Program-made: the position numbers and the translations under genes | The notes under the pieces: generated by a model | What the model was told of the DNA's origin: nothing | Databases searched by the model: none | What the model saw: only the letters and a program-made list of their open reading frames with translations | Origin: an uncultured Paludibacter sp. | GTDB lineage: Bacteria; Bacteroidota; Bacteroidia; Bacteroidales; Paludibacteraceae | Assembly: GCA_937927845.1 (NCBI GenBank) | Contig: CALFXE010000014.1 | Coordinates: 7,575 to 71,574 of the forward strand | Direction: 5' to 3' | Length of the DNA: 64,000 nucleotides | In this document: positions 36,862 through 47,237 of the stretch, in pieces | Position numbering within the stretch: position 1 is the stretch's first letter | Layout: each line of letters starts with the position of its first letter

Positions 36862-39105
36862 TTATTTCACCACCACCTTAACACCTTTGTTCAGCGACCC
36901 GGTACCTTTATATACTTTTCCATTCATAAGAATTTCAGCTGTCATATTCTTGATTTCTTTTGCCACATTTCTTTTGCCTTCTTTTTCCACAAGTTTTATT
37001 TCTACATTGTTTCCGTTACGCTCCGCTTTAAAGGTCAATAATCCGTAATCTCCGCATTGAAAAGCCCAACCATCACCGATATCCATATAGAGTTTTCCCT
37101 CAGCTTTTCCATTTTCGTCAAGACAAACGATAAGTGTAAGTGGGTCAAAGGAATTTTCATTTGTATTTTGCACTATTCGTCCAACAGGAACAATACTTCC
37201 TCCTCTTACTTTCAGTTTGGCTTGATACTTATCTGCTTTATCTCCTAAAACTAAACTTAAATCTTCCCATATTCCGAAAGGCAAAGCAGGATTTTCGGCA
37301 AATGCAGGAATAACCAGTATGTCTTCGCCCAAAAGAAACACTTGTTCTTCACTTCGCAGTCTTAAATCCTGAGGATTAGCAAAGAACACAGGGTTCATCA
37401 CAGGTATGCCTGTTTTATGTGAATTATAGAATATAGTATATATATAAGGTAACAAACGATAACGGCGTTCCAATGCCATACGTGAAGTTTTTTCTATTGC
37501 TTCGCCAAAAGCCCAAGGTTCTTTGTCATTCGATCCGGCAACGGCATGTCCTCGTACAAAAGGCATAAAAGCACCGAATCCAATCCAATTCGCCCACAAA
37601 TCACCATCTGTGTTGTTCAAAAATCCACCGATATCAGGTCCGTTGAAAGGCTGACCAGACAATCCCAACGTTATTGACATCGGAACCGATAATTTCATTT
37701 GATCCGTACTTGCCCAGTTGTCGCCTGTCCAAGTGGCGGCATATCTATGACCGCCCAATAAATTAGCACGTGTAAGTAAAAAAGGACGTTTGTCAGGATT
37801 AGCTGTCATGATACCATCTAATGATGCTTCTACCATAAGCCTTCCGTAGGCATTGTGATACAATAAATGCGACCCTACGGGCAGGTTGCCTCCACCTCTG
37901 TGTGGTGTGTTATAAGGCATTGTTCCTTTCTCATCTCCTTGCAATTCTACACCTTCCGGTTCCCTACCGGTAGTGTACACTTGACTTACCGCCGGTTCAT
38001 TCATATCATTCCAAACGCCGTCAATTCCCATTGCCAGGAAATCTTTGTACAGCCCTGCCCACCATTTTCTAACATGAGGCATTGTAAAATCGGGGAAGGT
38101 ACATGCTCCAGGCCAAACTCTGCCGTAAAAATCAGTTCCATCCGGTTTCTTTATCCAAACATCATTAGCTGTACCTGAATCATAAATACTGTATCCGGTA
38201 TTTGGATCAAATTTTACTCCGGGATCAATCATGTAAACGGCTTTAAATCCTTTCTTATGCAGATCGTCATTCAGTGCACGTGGATCGGGGAAGTTTTTAG
38301 GGTGAAAAGTAAATACACGATATCCGTCCATGTAGTCAATATCCATCCAAATTACATCACAAGGGATATTTTTTTCCCGGAATGTATCCGCAATCTCGCG
38401 TACACGTGAATCGGGACTATACGAAAAGCGGCATTGATGATAGCCCAATGTCCAACGGGGTGGCATCTGGATAGTACCTGTAAGTTCGGATAATCCATGC
38501 AATACAGCTTGTGGCGACTCTCTATCGATAATATATGTACGAAACAAAGCACCTTCCGTATTGAAAATAATTTTATCGGAATTGGTATATAATTCTGATT
38601 TCCATGACGTATCGAAGATAATACCGAAAGCTGTTCCATCCCGTCTTACACCCATTACCCAGGGATGAGCCTGATAAAGCCTTTTACCACCGTCCACTCC
38701 GTAAGCACCGGTATCGGTATTCCACAATTTTATATACTGTCCATTTCGCAAAAGAGGTCCTGTAACTTCACCACCTCCATAAAGACTGATATCTCCCGTC
38801 AATTCTAATGAAGCTTTTGCTTTGTTGTTCACTAATGTAAATTTAGGAATTAACGACCAGCTTACCGGAACATTACCAATTGTAGTAGGTTCTTCTTTCA
38901 ATATTAGAGAAGGGGTTTTATTTTGATCAAATCCGGCAGGGATAAATTCTACAATTCGGTCACCGACCAAACGAGAGCTTTGTATAGCTACATTTTGCGC
39001 ATAATTACTTGTTATGAACAGAAAGACTGAAATAAGTACGATTAAATGTCTTTTGCTTTTATTTTTTATGAAAGTAGAATGTAAGTTCATATTTATGTTA
39101 ATCAT
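36862..39105 (-). CDS. Glycoside hydrolase family 31 (alpha-glucosidase-like)
   Basis: 747 residues with signal peptide (LIVLISVFLFITSNYAQ), but no T9SS tail and no lipobox, so probably periplasmic. The GH31 N-domain is followed by the catalytic barrel with WMDIDYMDGYRVFTF, catalytic nucleophile D367 in GVWNDMNEP and acid/base D462 in WTGDNWAST. The proximal C-domain follows. These are the motifs of the alpha-glucosidase branch of GH31; alpha-xylosidase is less likely. The ATG at 39090 (MNLHST) is an equally good start. It fits final cleavage of oligosaccharides imported by SusCD. Confidence 0.92.
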   Translation of the reverse strand: MININMNLHSTFIKNKSKRHLIVLISVFLFITSNYAQNVAIQSSRLVGDRIVEFIPAGFDQNKTPSLILKEEPTTIGNVPVSWSLIPKFTLVNNKAKASLELTGDISLYGGGEVTGPLLRNGQYIKLWNTDTGAYGVDGGKRLYQAHPWVMGVRRDGTAFGIIFDTSWKSELYTNSDKIIFNTEGALFRTYIIDRESPQAVLHGLSELTGTIQMPPRWTLGYHQCRFSYSPDSRVREIADTFREKNIPCDVIWMDIDYMDGYRVFTFHPKNFPDPRALNDDLHKKGFKAVYMIDPGVKFDPNTGYSIYDSGTANDVWIKKPDGTDFYGRVWPGACTFPDFTMPHVRKWWAGLYKDFLAMGIDGVWNDMNEPAVSQVYTTGREPEGVELQGDEKGTMPYNTPHRGGGNLPVGSHLLYHNAYGRLMVEASLDGIMTANPDKRPFLLTRANLLGGHRYAATWTGDNWASTDQMKLSVPMSITLGLSGQPFNGPDIGGFLNNTDGDLWANWIGFGAFMPFVRGHAVAGSNDKEPWAFGEAIEKTSRMALERRYRLLPYIYTIFYNSHKTGIPVMNPVFFANPQDLRLRSEEQVFLLGEDILVIPAFAENPALPFGIWEDLSLVLGDKADKYQAKLKVRGGSIVPVGRIVQNTNENSFDPLTLIVCLDENGKAEGKLYMDIGDGWAFQCGDYGLLTFKAERNGNNVEIKLVEKEGKRNVAKEIKNMTAEILMNGKVYKGTGSLNKGVKVVVK

Positions 39106-39169
39106 TTTTATATATTAATATTTTTCTCTTTTTCTATTCTATTTTATTTTGTTTAGATTTTGGAATAAT

Positions 39170-40360
39170 CTATTGCAGAATGGCCGTCAGTACGTACATC
39201 TCCACTATAGCACCCTGATATAGAATATCTTTACTCTTATCGATTGATCCTCCGTTAAAATCAGAATTGAATAGACCTATATCCGTCTCACGAGCATATT
39301 TCCATGCATTTTCCAATGACTGTCTGAAAGCTGCAGAATATTTATTATTAGGTTCAATCTTATTCAACTCAACGAAACCGCGAAGCATGATTGTATTAAA
39401 CCAAACACTACCTTTTTTCAATACTTTTAGCGTTGTATCTCCACCCGATGATGCGTAATCTTCGAAAAAATAGTTGTATGAAGCTTCTGCAACTGCTTTT
39501 GCATCATTAAGGTAAGTAGTTTCTTTTGTCTCATTATAGAGAAGAGTGGCTGCCTGAATCATCTGTCCCGAATTGTACGAAAATTTAGTCTTTTCTACCG
39601 TACCGTTTGTTTTCATATTATCCCAATACAAATTATCCATAGGATCGCGAAGATTGCTCTTTGTCCATCGATAAATTTCTTTCGCTGTATTAAGATATCC
39701 CATATCTCTGGTAGATTGATACATTTTCACTCCAAGCACTACCGCAGGTGCATTAGAACAGGTATTTTTACTATTTTTCTCACCTTCTTTCCAATACACT
39801 CCACCACCTAATACGTCATCCTTTCCAGACATAATGAAAGTCCATACAGCTTTTGCTTTATCCAAAAACCAAGTGTCCTTTGTTCGTTCATACAGTTCTA
39901 TCAGGTCAATTCCAAACCAAACATTATCATCATAGAACCTATCGTCCCAATCGTTATCATATGCTGCATAAGCACCCGGATATTTCTTTGTCCAGTATTT
40001 TTCAAGCCCGTCTATAATCTTGTTTTTATATTCACGTTCAAAAGCACCGGGTGATGCCGTATGTTGAAAAACAGCATTATAAGCAGACAATATTGCTCCA
40101 TATCCCCAAGCCGAAGCATATTTTTCATAATAATGCGGTGATTCGTTGATAGGATAGCTACTATACATTTTATTCACCTTATTATCCCAATATAAATTAA
40201 ACACGTTTTCAAATGTAGTTTCCGCCCTTTTTATAAATACCGTATCGATAGGTTCTTTATTGGGAGGTTGAATTGGAATAATATCAGGTTGTCCGTTATT
40301 GTCTTGACAGCTATAAAATGAAAGCACGAAAAACAGTATGTATATATATTTCTTTTTCAT
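39170..40360 (-). CDS. Glycoside hydrolase family 76 lipoprotein (alpha-1,6-mannanase-like)
   Basis: 396 residues from the ATG at 40360 (MKKKYIYILFFVLSFYSCQD), which gives a clean lipoprotein signal; the in-frame ATG at 40396 would place 12 extra residues in front and is rejected. The (alpha/alpha)6 barrel has the GH76 catalytic pair D144-D145 in RFYDDNVWFGIDL. GH76 enzymes mainly cleave alpha-1,6-mannan backbones. It lies between the SusE-like gene and GH31, so it is probably a surface endo-acting enzyme supplying the SusCD pair. Confidence 0.88.
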   Translation of the reverse strand: MKKKYIYILFFVLSFYSCQDNNGQPDIIPIQPPNKEPIDTVFIKRAETTFENVFNLYWDNKVNKMYSSYPINESPHYYEKYASAWGYGAILSAYNAVFQHTASPGAFEREYKNKIIDGLEKYWTKKYPGAYAAYDNDWDDRFYDDNVWFGIDLIELYERTKDTWFLDKAKAVWTFIMSGKDDVLGGGVYWKEGEKNSKNTCSNAPAVVLGVKMYQSTRDMGYLNTAKEIYRWTKSNLRDPMDNLYWDNMKTNGTVEKTKFSYNSGQMIQAATLLYNETKETTYLNDAKAVAEASYNYFFEDYASSGGDTTLKVLKKGSVWFNTIMLRGFVELNKIEPNNKYSAAFRQSLENAWKYARETDIGLFNSDFNGGSIDKSKDILYQGAIVEMYVLTAILQ

Positions 40361-40423
40361 CATGAAATTATCTAAACAACCTTCCTTACTAAACATAAGG
40401 AAGGCTTTATTACCAAATAAAGA

Positions 40424-41533
40424 TTAAATCTTCACGAAGTAGATTTTATTGTGTTCAGTGTCAAGGGTTATCTTGTACGTCCCAGCCTGCTCTGCCGTTA
40501 TTTTCCACTTAATATCATTTGGACCATCACCTGCTGAAATGACTTGAGTATTTGTATCTGTAATAGAACCATCGGCTACCATAGGACGGAAAGCAGGCGC
40601 ACTCCAACTCTTGGCTGTCGGCATTTTTAACTCTCCGGCTTTTAGCGTGGTTTGTACGGTAAATGTTGATGGATTTGTAGGCTCTGAGGTCATTTCAATT
40701 GCCTTATCGATTTCCCATTCGGCACTTGTTGCATTTCCTATCAAATATACATTTTGATATTTCAGCATACTTGTTTTTATCGTCATCTCCTTTTTAGAGA
40801 GATAGATATAGTACAATCCTGGTTGGTTAATGATAAAATAATCATCAGGTTCTTCTTCTGTATTGCGTACAACTAATATTGTATCCTCTACCCCTTTGTT
40901 TAATGAGGGAAGCATGGAACCCGGTTGAGTTATAAATTTAAAGCTACCTTGTTGCAATTCGCCAGACCATGAATAAATACGTCCGTTTGAAATTTCATTC
41001 ATTTTTAAAGCATTAGACGCATCCATACCTACAGGGGTGGCTGTTCCAAGAATATATAGCGATTGCGACTCCGGTACATAGGTTTGAATAGTAGCCATTG
41101 CTGTAGCAACTTCCGGATACATAAATTTCGGACCGTTCACTTTAGCAGCAACCCGCGCTTCAATACGGATTATTTCACCTGCTGATTTATTCCATTTCTC
41201 CACAATGTAATCATATAATTCTCCTGCAGTAAAGCCAATCTTATTCTCACCATTTTCTATTGTGATAGGGTTGATTGCAGTTTTAAAGTCATTATCGGCA
41301 ATATCTATTTGGAATAAATAAGTAAAGGAAAATTCCTTACCTATTTCTGTTGCTTCGTTCCATTCAAAAGTCAGCACTGTATCATTTTGCTGTTCCTCGT
41401 TCAATATAAGTACTTCATCTGTAGAAATTTTCAATTTCAAATTACTCCGTTCAGGAATAATTTCATTGTCCGGTTTACAAGCTACAAAAAGACTTGCTAC
41501 AAGCAGAAGTAATAAGCTATATTTCGTTTTCAT
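40424..41533 (-). CDS. SusE/SusF-like outer-membrane lipoprotein
   Basis: 369 residues with lipoprotein signal (LLLLLVASLFVACKPD, cysteine near residue 19). An N-terminal SusE-type Ig-like domain (about 35-150) is followed by two SusE/F binding modules beginning LYILGTATPVGMDAS (about 155) and VYLIGNATSAEWEID (about 262). The order after SusC and SusD is the standard one. It probably binds glycan on the cell surface beside SusCD. Its modules are the same type as those in the T9SS-tailed proteins at 23743-27882. Confidence 0.88.
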   Translation of the reverse strand: MKTKYSLLLLLVASLFVACKPDNEIIPERSNLKLKISTDEVLILNEEQQNDTVLTFEWNEATEIGKEFSFTYLFQIDIADNDFKTAINPITIENGENKIGFTAGELYDYIVEKWNKSAGEIIRIEARVAAKVNGPKFMYPEVATAMATIQTYVPESQSLYILGTATPVGMDASNALKMNEISNGRIYSWSGELQQGSFKFITQPGSMLPSLNKGVEDTILVVRNTEEEPDDYFIINQPGLYYIYLSKKEMTIKTSMLKYQNVYLIGNATSAEWEIDKAIEMTSEPTNPSTFTVQTTLKAGELKMPTAKSWSAPAFRPMVADGSITDTNTQVISAGDGPNDIKWKITAEQAGTYKITLDTEHNKIYFVKI

Positions 41534-41548
41534 GTTCTTAAATGTTAT

Positions 41549-41588
41549 GTCTCAATCACTCAATGATAACTTATTGGTTAATTGAGAC
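41549..41588 (-). promoter_or_regulatory. Hairpin in the susD-susE spacer
   Basis: GTCTCAAT (41549-41556) and ATTGAGAC (41581-41588) form an 8-bp stem with a smaller inverted pair in the loop. It is in the 178-bp spacer ahead of the SusE-like gene and has no T-tract, so it is more likely a transcript-processing or stability element than a terminator. Confidence 0.35.
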
Positions 41589-41711
41589 CTTTGTTTAATT
41601 TTATAACTATCTTTATTTGTATTTCTTCAATTTCACCTTATTTTCGCTCTTATATTGTTCTTACTGTCATCAATATTAACCTGTAGAGTAGAAAAGTAAG
41701 TGTTGAATTAA

Positions 41712-43655
41712 TTACCAATAAGGCAATTGCCTTAGATTTGGGTTCTTATCCAATTGATTTTGATGAATGGGAATCCAATAGTTTTTATCACTAAAGGCAC
41801 GTGTAATATAATCCTTACGGACAAAATAAGCTTCCGAATCATTTTCATCCGAACTCTTTCTTGTGCCTTTTGCATTCATACCATCGAATTTACCTTTAAG
41901 TAAATCCATCTGCTTCCAACGGCGTACATCATCATAACGTATGGCATATTCACAGTTAAATTCCACACGACGTTCACGACGAATAACATCCCTCATGCCG
42001 TCCTGATCTGTTGGTACAGCAATTTGTCCTGCTCCTGAACCATATAGGGGAATACCCGCACGCTCTCTGACTAAATTCACATAATGTAAAATATCATTTG
42101 TCTGAGAAGGGTTCCATTCGTTCAATGCCTCTGCATAATTCAAATAAGCCTCTGCCAAACGGAAAAGTATTCCAGGACGATATGGACGAATATTATTATT
42201 ATTTCCAATATTCGTATTTGGATGAATACGTTTACGCAACAAATAACCATTTTGAGGCGCATCCCAAGGACTGGTATCCGGAATACCATCCAAACCATTC
42301 TTGTAAAAATCCATATTTCTTCCGGCAGCCCGATAATATGCTCCATTGAAGTAAACCGACACATAGAAACGAGGCTCACGATGGACATACATATTAAAAA
42401 TTCCGGCTGGAACAACAGTATTTATTTCCTGATTGATATTTGCATCGGGAGACCCGTATATCCATTTTGTTTTACGGCGATCGGGCACTACCGAAAAACC
42501 TTTCTCTGAATAATAACCCGAAACGACCGGATTGAAAATAGGATTTCGATTCGCATCGTAACCTAAAACAGGAGGTAACCCATTATCCATAAAGAAAGCA
42601 TCAACGAGAGTTTGTGTCACTCCCAATCCTCCTTGACCACCCCAACCTCTTGGTGCTGAATGACCTTCCATCCAGCCATAGTCGCAATTAGAGCGAGAAA
42701 AAAGAATCTCTTTATTCCCTTGATGATATTCTACAAAATTCATATTACTGTATGACATAAACGGATCTATCGTTCCATCGCTATTATATTCAGTGTAAAG
42801 CTGATGACCTGCCGTATGTGCTGCCGTTATCAGTTCTTCGCAGGCTATTGCAGCCCTTTCCCATTTTTTCGGCTCATATTGCGAATTGAATATTTTTTGT
42901 CCTTTATTATTCTCTAATCTCAAATATTCCGGATCCGTATTTCCATTAACCAAATCACTTGCGGCAAAAATAAGCATCCGCGCACGAACAGCTAAAGCCA
43001 TTATTGACGTGGCTCTTCCATATTTTTGTGTCTCCGAATCGTAATTAGGAGGCAGAATTTTAGCAACAGCCTGTAATTCATCATCAATCCAATTAATTAC
43101 GTCATCGTAAGGCATTTGCCCAATCATCAGTTCATCAAAAGACTCATCAAAGTCAGAAAGTCGAGTTTGCAAAGGAATAGCACCATAACTGTTTACCATC
43201 AAATAGTAATAATACGCAATCAGAAAACGTGCTTCAGCTTTCATATTTTCCACCGTAGCCACATCCAATCCTTGAACAGGCAAAGCCTTTACATTTTCAA
43301 TAAAAATATAGGCTTGACGAATTCGAGCCGGTAGATTACCCCAAAATCCTCCACTCCAAGGACTTTCAGAGTTCCAGTTTCCTTTTATTTTACTGATGCA
43401 ATCCCACCCAAAAGCTTCCCATCCTTCTGAAGGAGAATAATCGTCTGCATAAGCGTCATAATTCATCATCATAGGTGTATATGGATCAGGAATTGTGTTA
43501 TACACAGCTGCAAGCCATTCCTCAGTACGTGCTTTGTCGTTGAAAATCATTTCCAGCGTGACTTGTCCATCAGGCGCGTTATCCAAAAACTCGCAAGAAA
43601 AAAGTACAACACTAAACGTAAATAAAAATATATACTTTAATAATTTAGTTTTCAT
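41712..43655 (-). CDS. SusD/RagB-family outer-membrane lipoprotein
   Basis: 647 residues with lipoprotein signal (YIFLFTFSVVLFSCEF). The SusD-like N-terminal region (ARTEEWLAAVYNTIPDP) and TPR-like helices (AEARFLIAYYYYLMVNSYGAIPL) are present, as is the C-terminal RagB part (RLAEAYLNYAEALNEWNPS, NLVRERAGIP, RRERRVEFNCEYAIRYDDVRRW). It forms the glycan-capturing lid on SusC. It lies 19 bp after susC. Length is in the upper range of the family. Confidence 0.95.
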   Translation of the reverse strand: MKTKLLKYIFLFTFSVVLFSCEFLDNAPDGQVTLEMIFNDKARTEEWLAAVYNTIPDPYTPMMMNYDAYADDYSPSEGWEAFGWDCISKIKGNWNSESPWSGGFWGNLPARIRQAYIFIENVKALPVQGLDVATVENMKAEARFLIAYYYYLMVNSYGAIPLQTRLSDFDESFDELMIGQMPYDDVINWIDDELQAVAKILPPNYDSETQKYGRATSIMALAVRARMLIFAASDLVNGNTDPEYLRLENNKGQKIFNSQYEPKKWERAAIACEELITAAHTAGHQLYTEYNSDGTIDPFMSYSNMNFVEYHQGNKEILFSRSNCDYGWMEGHSAPRGWGGQGGLGVTQTLVDAFFMDNGLPPVLGYDANRNPIFNPVVSGYYSEKGFSVVPDRRKTKWIYGSPDANINQEINTVVPAGIFNMYVHREPRFYVSVYFNGAYYRAAGRNMDFYKNGLDGIPDTSPWDAPQNGYLLRKRIHPNTNIGNNNNIRPYRPGILFRLAEAYLNYAEALNEWNPSQTNDILHYVNLVRERAGIPLYGSGAGQIAVPTDQDGMRDVIRRERRVEFNCEYAIRYDDVRRWKQMDLLKGKFDGMNAKGTRKSSDENDSEAYFVRKDYITRAFSDKNYWIPIHQNQLDKNPNLRQLPYW

Positions 43656-43674
43656 CTGTTTGCAATTTTAAAGA

Positions 43675-46600
43675 TTAGAATTTCAGCTGTAGTCCTATAG
43701 AATATGTACTCATAATAGGATATTTTAAACCATTGTCCGTATCCAATTCGGAATCCCAAAGTTTAAATTTAGATAAATGGAATAGATTAGTTCCCCGTGC
43801 AAATATTCGTCCGTACGTAACAGGTAGTTTTTCAACATAATTTTTAGGAAGTGAATATCCGAATTCAACGTTCTTCAAACGTAGCAAGCCCATATCTTTT
43901 AGCCACCATGTCGAAGGTTGTGCGTTATTAGCATTGTATCCTATATGTAAACGAGGATAAAATGTATCACTACGTGGATTATCCACTGTCCAAGCATCGG
44001 TAGCAGCATTTGCATAAATATTTCCATCTCTGCCACGTTGAGCACCAGGTAGGAAGCTGTTACCTCGTCCAATCATACGGTAAGTACGTCCATTCCCTTG
44101 AAAGAAAAATCCGAAATCAAAATTCTTGTAAGATGTATTCAAACCAAAACCATAAACTAATTCCGGATTAACCGTTCCACCTATAGCGGTTTCATCCTTG
44201 GAGTCTATCACATTGTCATCGTTCATATTTTTATACTTGATGTCACCTGGATAAACTCTTTCGGTAAATGATGGTTTCGGAATATCAGCTTTTAATTCTC
44301 CGGTACCTAAATCTTCAAAATCATCCTCAGTAAAAACACCTTCGGCGATCAATCCAAAAATCTGTCCTACAGGTTTTCCTGTTCCCGAACGATAAGTACC
44401 AACTCTTAGAATGTCTTCATCTTGTTCTATAATCTTATTTCTCGCAAACGTTCCACTTGCACGTAAGGAAAGAAACCAATCACGTGTTATTTGTTTATTG
44501 ACATTAAACTGTACATCCAAACCTTTGTTCACCACCACTCCATAATTTGCCCAAGGGAGCTTAGAAAAGCCTGCTGAGTTAGGATAATTATTACGCTGAA
44601 TAAAAATATTTTCTCTTCTATCATGAAAAAAATCAACTTGCAGTTCCATCATACTCAACAAACCTAATTCGACTCCCAGATTCGCCTTTTTAACTGTTTC
44701 CCAAGTTAAATCATACACACCAACGTCGCCCTCACGCCATCCGCTGTAATTCTTGAAACCCATCGAATTGCTCCCAAATTGATATCCATCAGTAGAACTA
44801 ATAGTTGTAATATAAGCAAAACGTCTTCCTTCGAATTTATCATTCCCCACCAAACCGTAGGAAGCACGAATTTTTATTTTATCAAAGATATTACGAACAT
44901 TCACCATAAATGGTTCTTCGGAAACAATCCATCCTGCTGCTACCGATGGAAAAAAACCAAGTCGTTTTCCTCTTGCAAAGTTTTCCGAGCCATTATAACC
45001 AAAATTAAATTCTGCAATATATTTACCTTGATAAGTATATGAAGCTCTACCTGCAAAACCTTGATTACGATATGGAACTTGATCACCATCGTCATAATCA
45101 CGTTGATTGTATAAGAATAAGGCATTGATATAATGGTCATCTATAGTTCTGTCATAAGATAGATTAGCTTCCAGATAGGTACTATTGCTTCCATATTCTG
45201 AGGCAGTCCCATAATCTAAAAATTCCTTTCCTTCGGAAGGAGCCTCAGAAAATTTCAGCTCTCCCGTTACGGGATCACGTCCGTTAGCTGCCGTGTAATA
45301 AAAAGGTGTTCCTTGTCTTTGCACTTTATTCAAAGAATAATAATCGAATGAAAAAAGACCTTTTATTTTTAATCCCTGCAATATAAATTTCAAATCTTGT
45401 TCAACAGCAAAGAGTGATTCAAGTTTACTTTTTGCTTCGCGCTGAAAACCGGTCTGCGTTAGTGATGCCCAAGGATTTCTTCCTTCTAAAGGTACAGGGA
45501 TACGTCCGTCATCGTATGTAATAGGAATAAGATGAGGGGGAGTTGTAAAAGCCCTACTAAAAACTTCATCTATGCTTGCCATAGGAGCATTTCTACGTTG
45601 TAAATAACCACCTATATTAAATGTAAGTAATGTTGTTTCTGTAATATTCATATCCACATTAGTACGCAAGTTAAAACGGTTAACCTTAATTGAAGAGCTC
45701 CAATCGTGAGACGGATCGCTTGTTGTAATCCCCGTTTCATTATAATAGGCGCCTACAAAGGAATAACGAAGTTTCTCCGAGCCTCCGCTCAAGTCGAAAG
45801 AAGCACGCGTATTGTTAGCTGTATTATTGGTAATGGCATCTATCCAATTTACATTAGGATATAACTCTCTATCGTATCCATTACGATACATATCTACGAT
45901 ATTCTGTTCAAAAAGCAGATTTCCATTATCTTGAATGTTTATATTATTCAATAGTGTAACATAATTGGGAGCGTCCAAAAAATGCGGAAGTTGCTCCGGA
46001 CGAGTAATGGAATGTTCTACTGTTACATTGATGTTCGTCTTGCCCGCATAACCTCTTTTGGTAGTGATAAGGATAACTCCGTTAGCTCCTCGTACACCGT
46101 AAACTGCACTTGCGGAAGCATCTTTAAGTACTGAAAATGACTCTATTTCTGCAATATCGATATCATTTAACGAGCGTTCTATACCATCAATAAGCACCAA
46201 CGGTGTCATCCCTGCACCTTGAAAAGTGCTGATTCCTCGTATCCAAAACTCTGAATTATCATAACCCGGTTCACCCGAACGTTGTACACCAATAATACCG
46301 GCAATATTTCCTGCCAAATCGTTACTCAACGAACGTGATGTGGATACATTGAGTTTGGTTGGCTCTATTGAAGTTATAGCTCCAACTACAGAAGCTCTTT
46401 TCTGAACACCATATCCAACAATAGTAACTTCTTTTATTCGTTGTGCAGTCTCATCTAAAACTATTTGAGACCCTTCTCCTAATAATGATGCGGCATACTC
46501 CTTAGTATTATAGCCTATATAAGATACGACTATGACATCATTAGGGTTAGCTTGTATTGAAAAATTCCCATTTATATCGGTAGTTATTCCCAAAGTCGTA

Positions 46601-47010
46601 CCTTTTATAAGTACACTTGCACCTATTATGGTTTCTCCTTTATCATCGACTACTGTTCCTGTAATATTTTTTTTTGATGGAGGACTTTTTAAGTTGTTAT
46701 TTTCTTGGGGATATATGAAAATATGAGTATTTTGAAATTTGAAAGAACAACTCGTTCCTTTAAGAATCTCTGTTAACACATCTTTCAACACAGTGTTTTT
46801 TACTTCTCCTTTTATTTTGGCGTTCGTATTAAACGCAGTTTCTTCGTAACCTATAATCAGGCCTGTCTGCTTTTCTATTTGCGAAAAAGCTGATTTAAGA
46901 GTAATATCGCTTCCCTGAATCTTGACATGTTGATTTTGAGAATATACAGCAGGGAAGATCAACGTGAAAAGCACAAGTTGCATTACAATAAATTTACTTA
47001 AGTTTTGCAT
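43675..47010 (-). CDS. SusC/RagA TonB-linked outer-membrane transporter with STN signalling domain
   Basis: 1,111 residues: signal peptide (1-24), a secretin/TonB N-terminal (STN) domain (about 35-100), a carboxypeptidase-regulatory-like domain (GTVVDDKGETIIGASVLIKG, about 115-195), the plug (VTIVGYGVQKRASVVGAI and the GANGVILITTKRG block), then the 22-strand barrel ending YSIGLQLKF. The STN domain is the part that contacts a periplasmic FecR, so this transporter probably signals to the FecR/sigma pair directly upstream. Imports oligosaccharides with SusD. Confidence 0.95.
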   Translation of the reverse strand: MQNLSKFIVMQLVLFTLIFPAVYSQNQHVKIQGSDITLKSAFSQIEKQTGLIIGYEETAFNTNAKIKGEVKNTVLKDVLTEILKGTSCSFKFQNTHIFIYPQENNNLKSPPSKKNITGTVVDDKGETIIGASVLIKGTTLGITTDINGNFSIQANPNDVIVVSYIGYNTKEYAASLLGEGSQIVLDETAQRIKEVTIVGYGVQKRASVVGAITSIEPTKLNVSTSRSLSNDLAGNIAGIIGVQRSGEPGYDNSEFWIRGISTFQGAGMTPLVLIDGIERSLNDIDIAEIESFSVLKDASASAVYGVRGANGVILITTKRGYAGKTNINVTVEHSITRPEQLPHFLDAPNYVTLLNNINIQDNGNLLFEQNIVDMYRNGYDRELYPNVNWIDAITNNTANNTRASFDLSGGSEKLRYSFVGAYYNETGITTSDPSHDWSSSIKVNRFNLRTNVDMNITETTLLTFNIGGYLQRRNAPMASIDEVFSRAFTTPPHLIPITYDDGRIPVPLEGRNPWASLTQTGFQREAKSKLESLFAVEQDLKFILQGLKIKGLFSFDYYSLNKVQRQGTPFYYTAANGRDPVTGELKFSEAPSEGKEFLDYGTASEYGSNSTYLEANLSYDRTIDDHYINALFLYNQRDYDDGDQVPYRNQGFAGRASYTYQGKYIAEFNFGYNGSENFARGKRLGFFPSVAAGWIVSEEPFMVNVRNIFDKIKIRASYGLVGNDKFEGRRFAYITTISSTDGYQFGSNSMGFKNYSGWREGDVGVYDLTWETVKKANLGVELGLLSMMELQVDFFHDRRENIFIQRNNYPNSAGFSKLPWANYGVVVNKGLDVQFNVNKQITRDWFLSLRASGTFARNKIIEQDEDILRVGTYRSGTGKPVGQIFGLIAEGVFTEDDFEDLGTGELKADIPKPSFTERVYPGDIKYKNMNDDNVIDSKDETAIGGTVNPELVYGFGLNTSYKNFDFGFFFQGNGRTYRMIGRGNSFLPGAQRGRDGNIYANAATDAWTVDNPRSDTFYPRLHIGYNANNAQPSTWWLKDMGLLRLKNVEFGYSLPKNYVEKLPVTYGRIFARGTNLFHLSKFKLWDSELDTDNGLKYPIMSTYSIGLQLKF

Positions 47011-47237
47011 AATATTAAATTTGTACTATTTTATTATATTATAATTCACTATAATTGCCGGCATAACAATCCCTATACTTACAAACAATGGCAATGTAAA
47101 TAATTAGGCTACAACAGTTTACTAATAACTGGATAAGCCGGTCATCTATTTAAATAATAGTTTTTTAAGATGGAGGGATGTGTATGTTTTTTTTCATGAC
47201 TACAAGATTTATTGTTTTTTTTATTATTACTTTCTAA

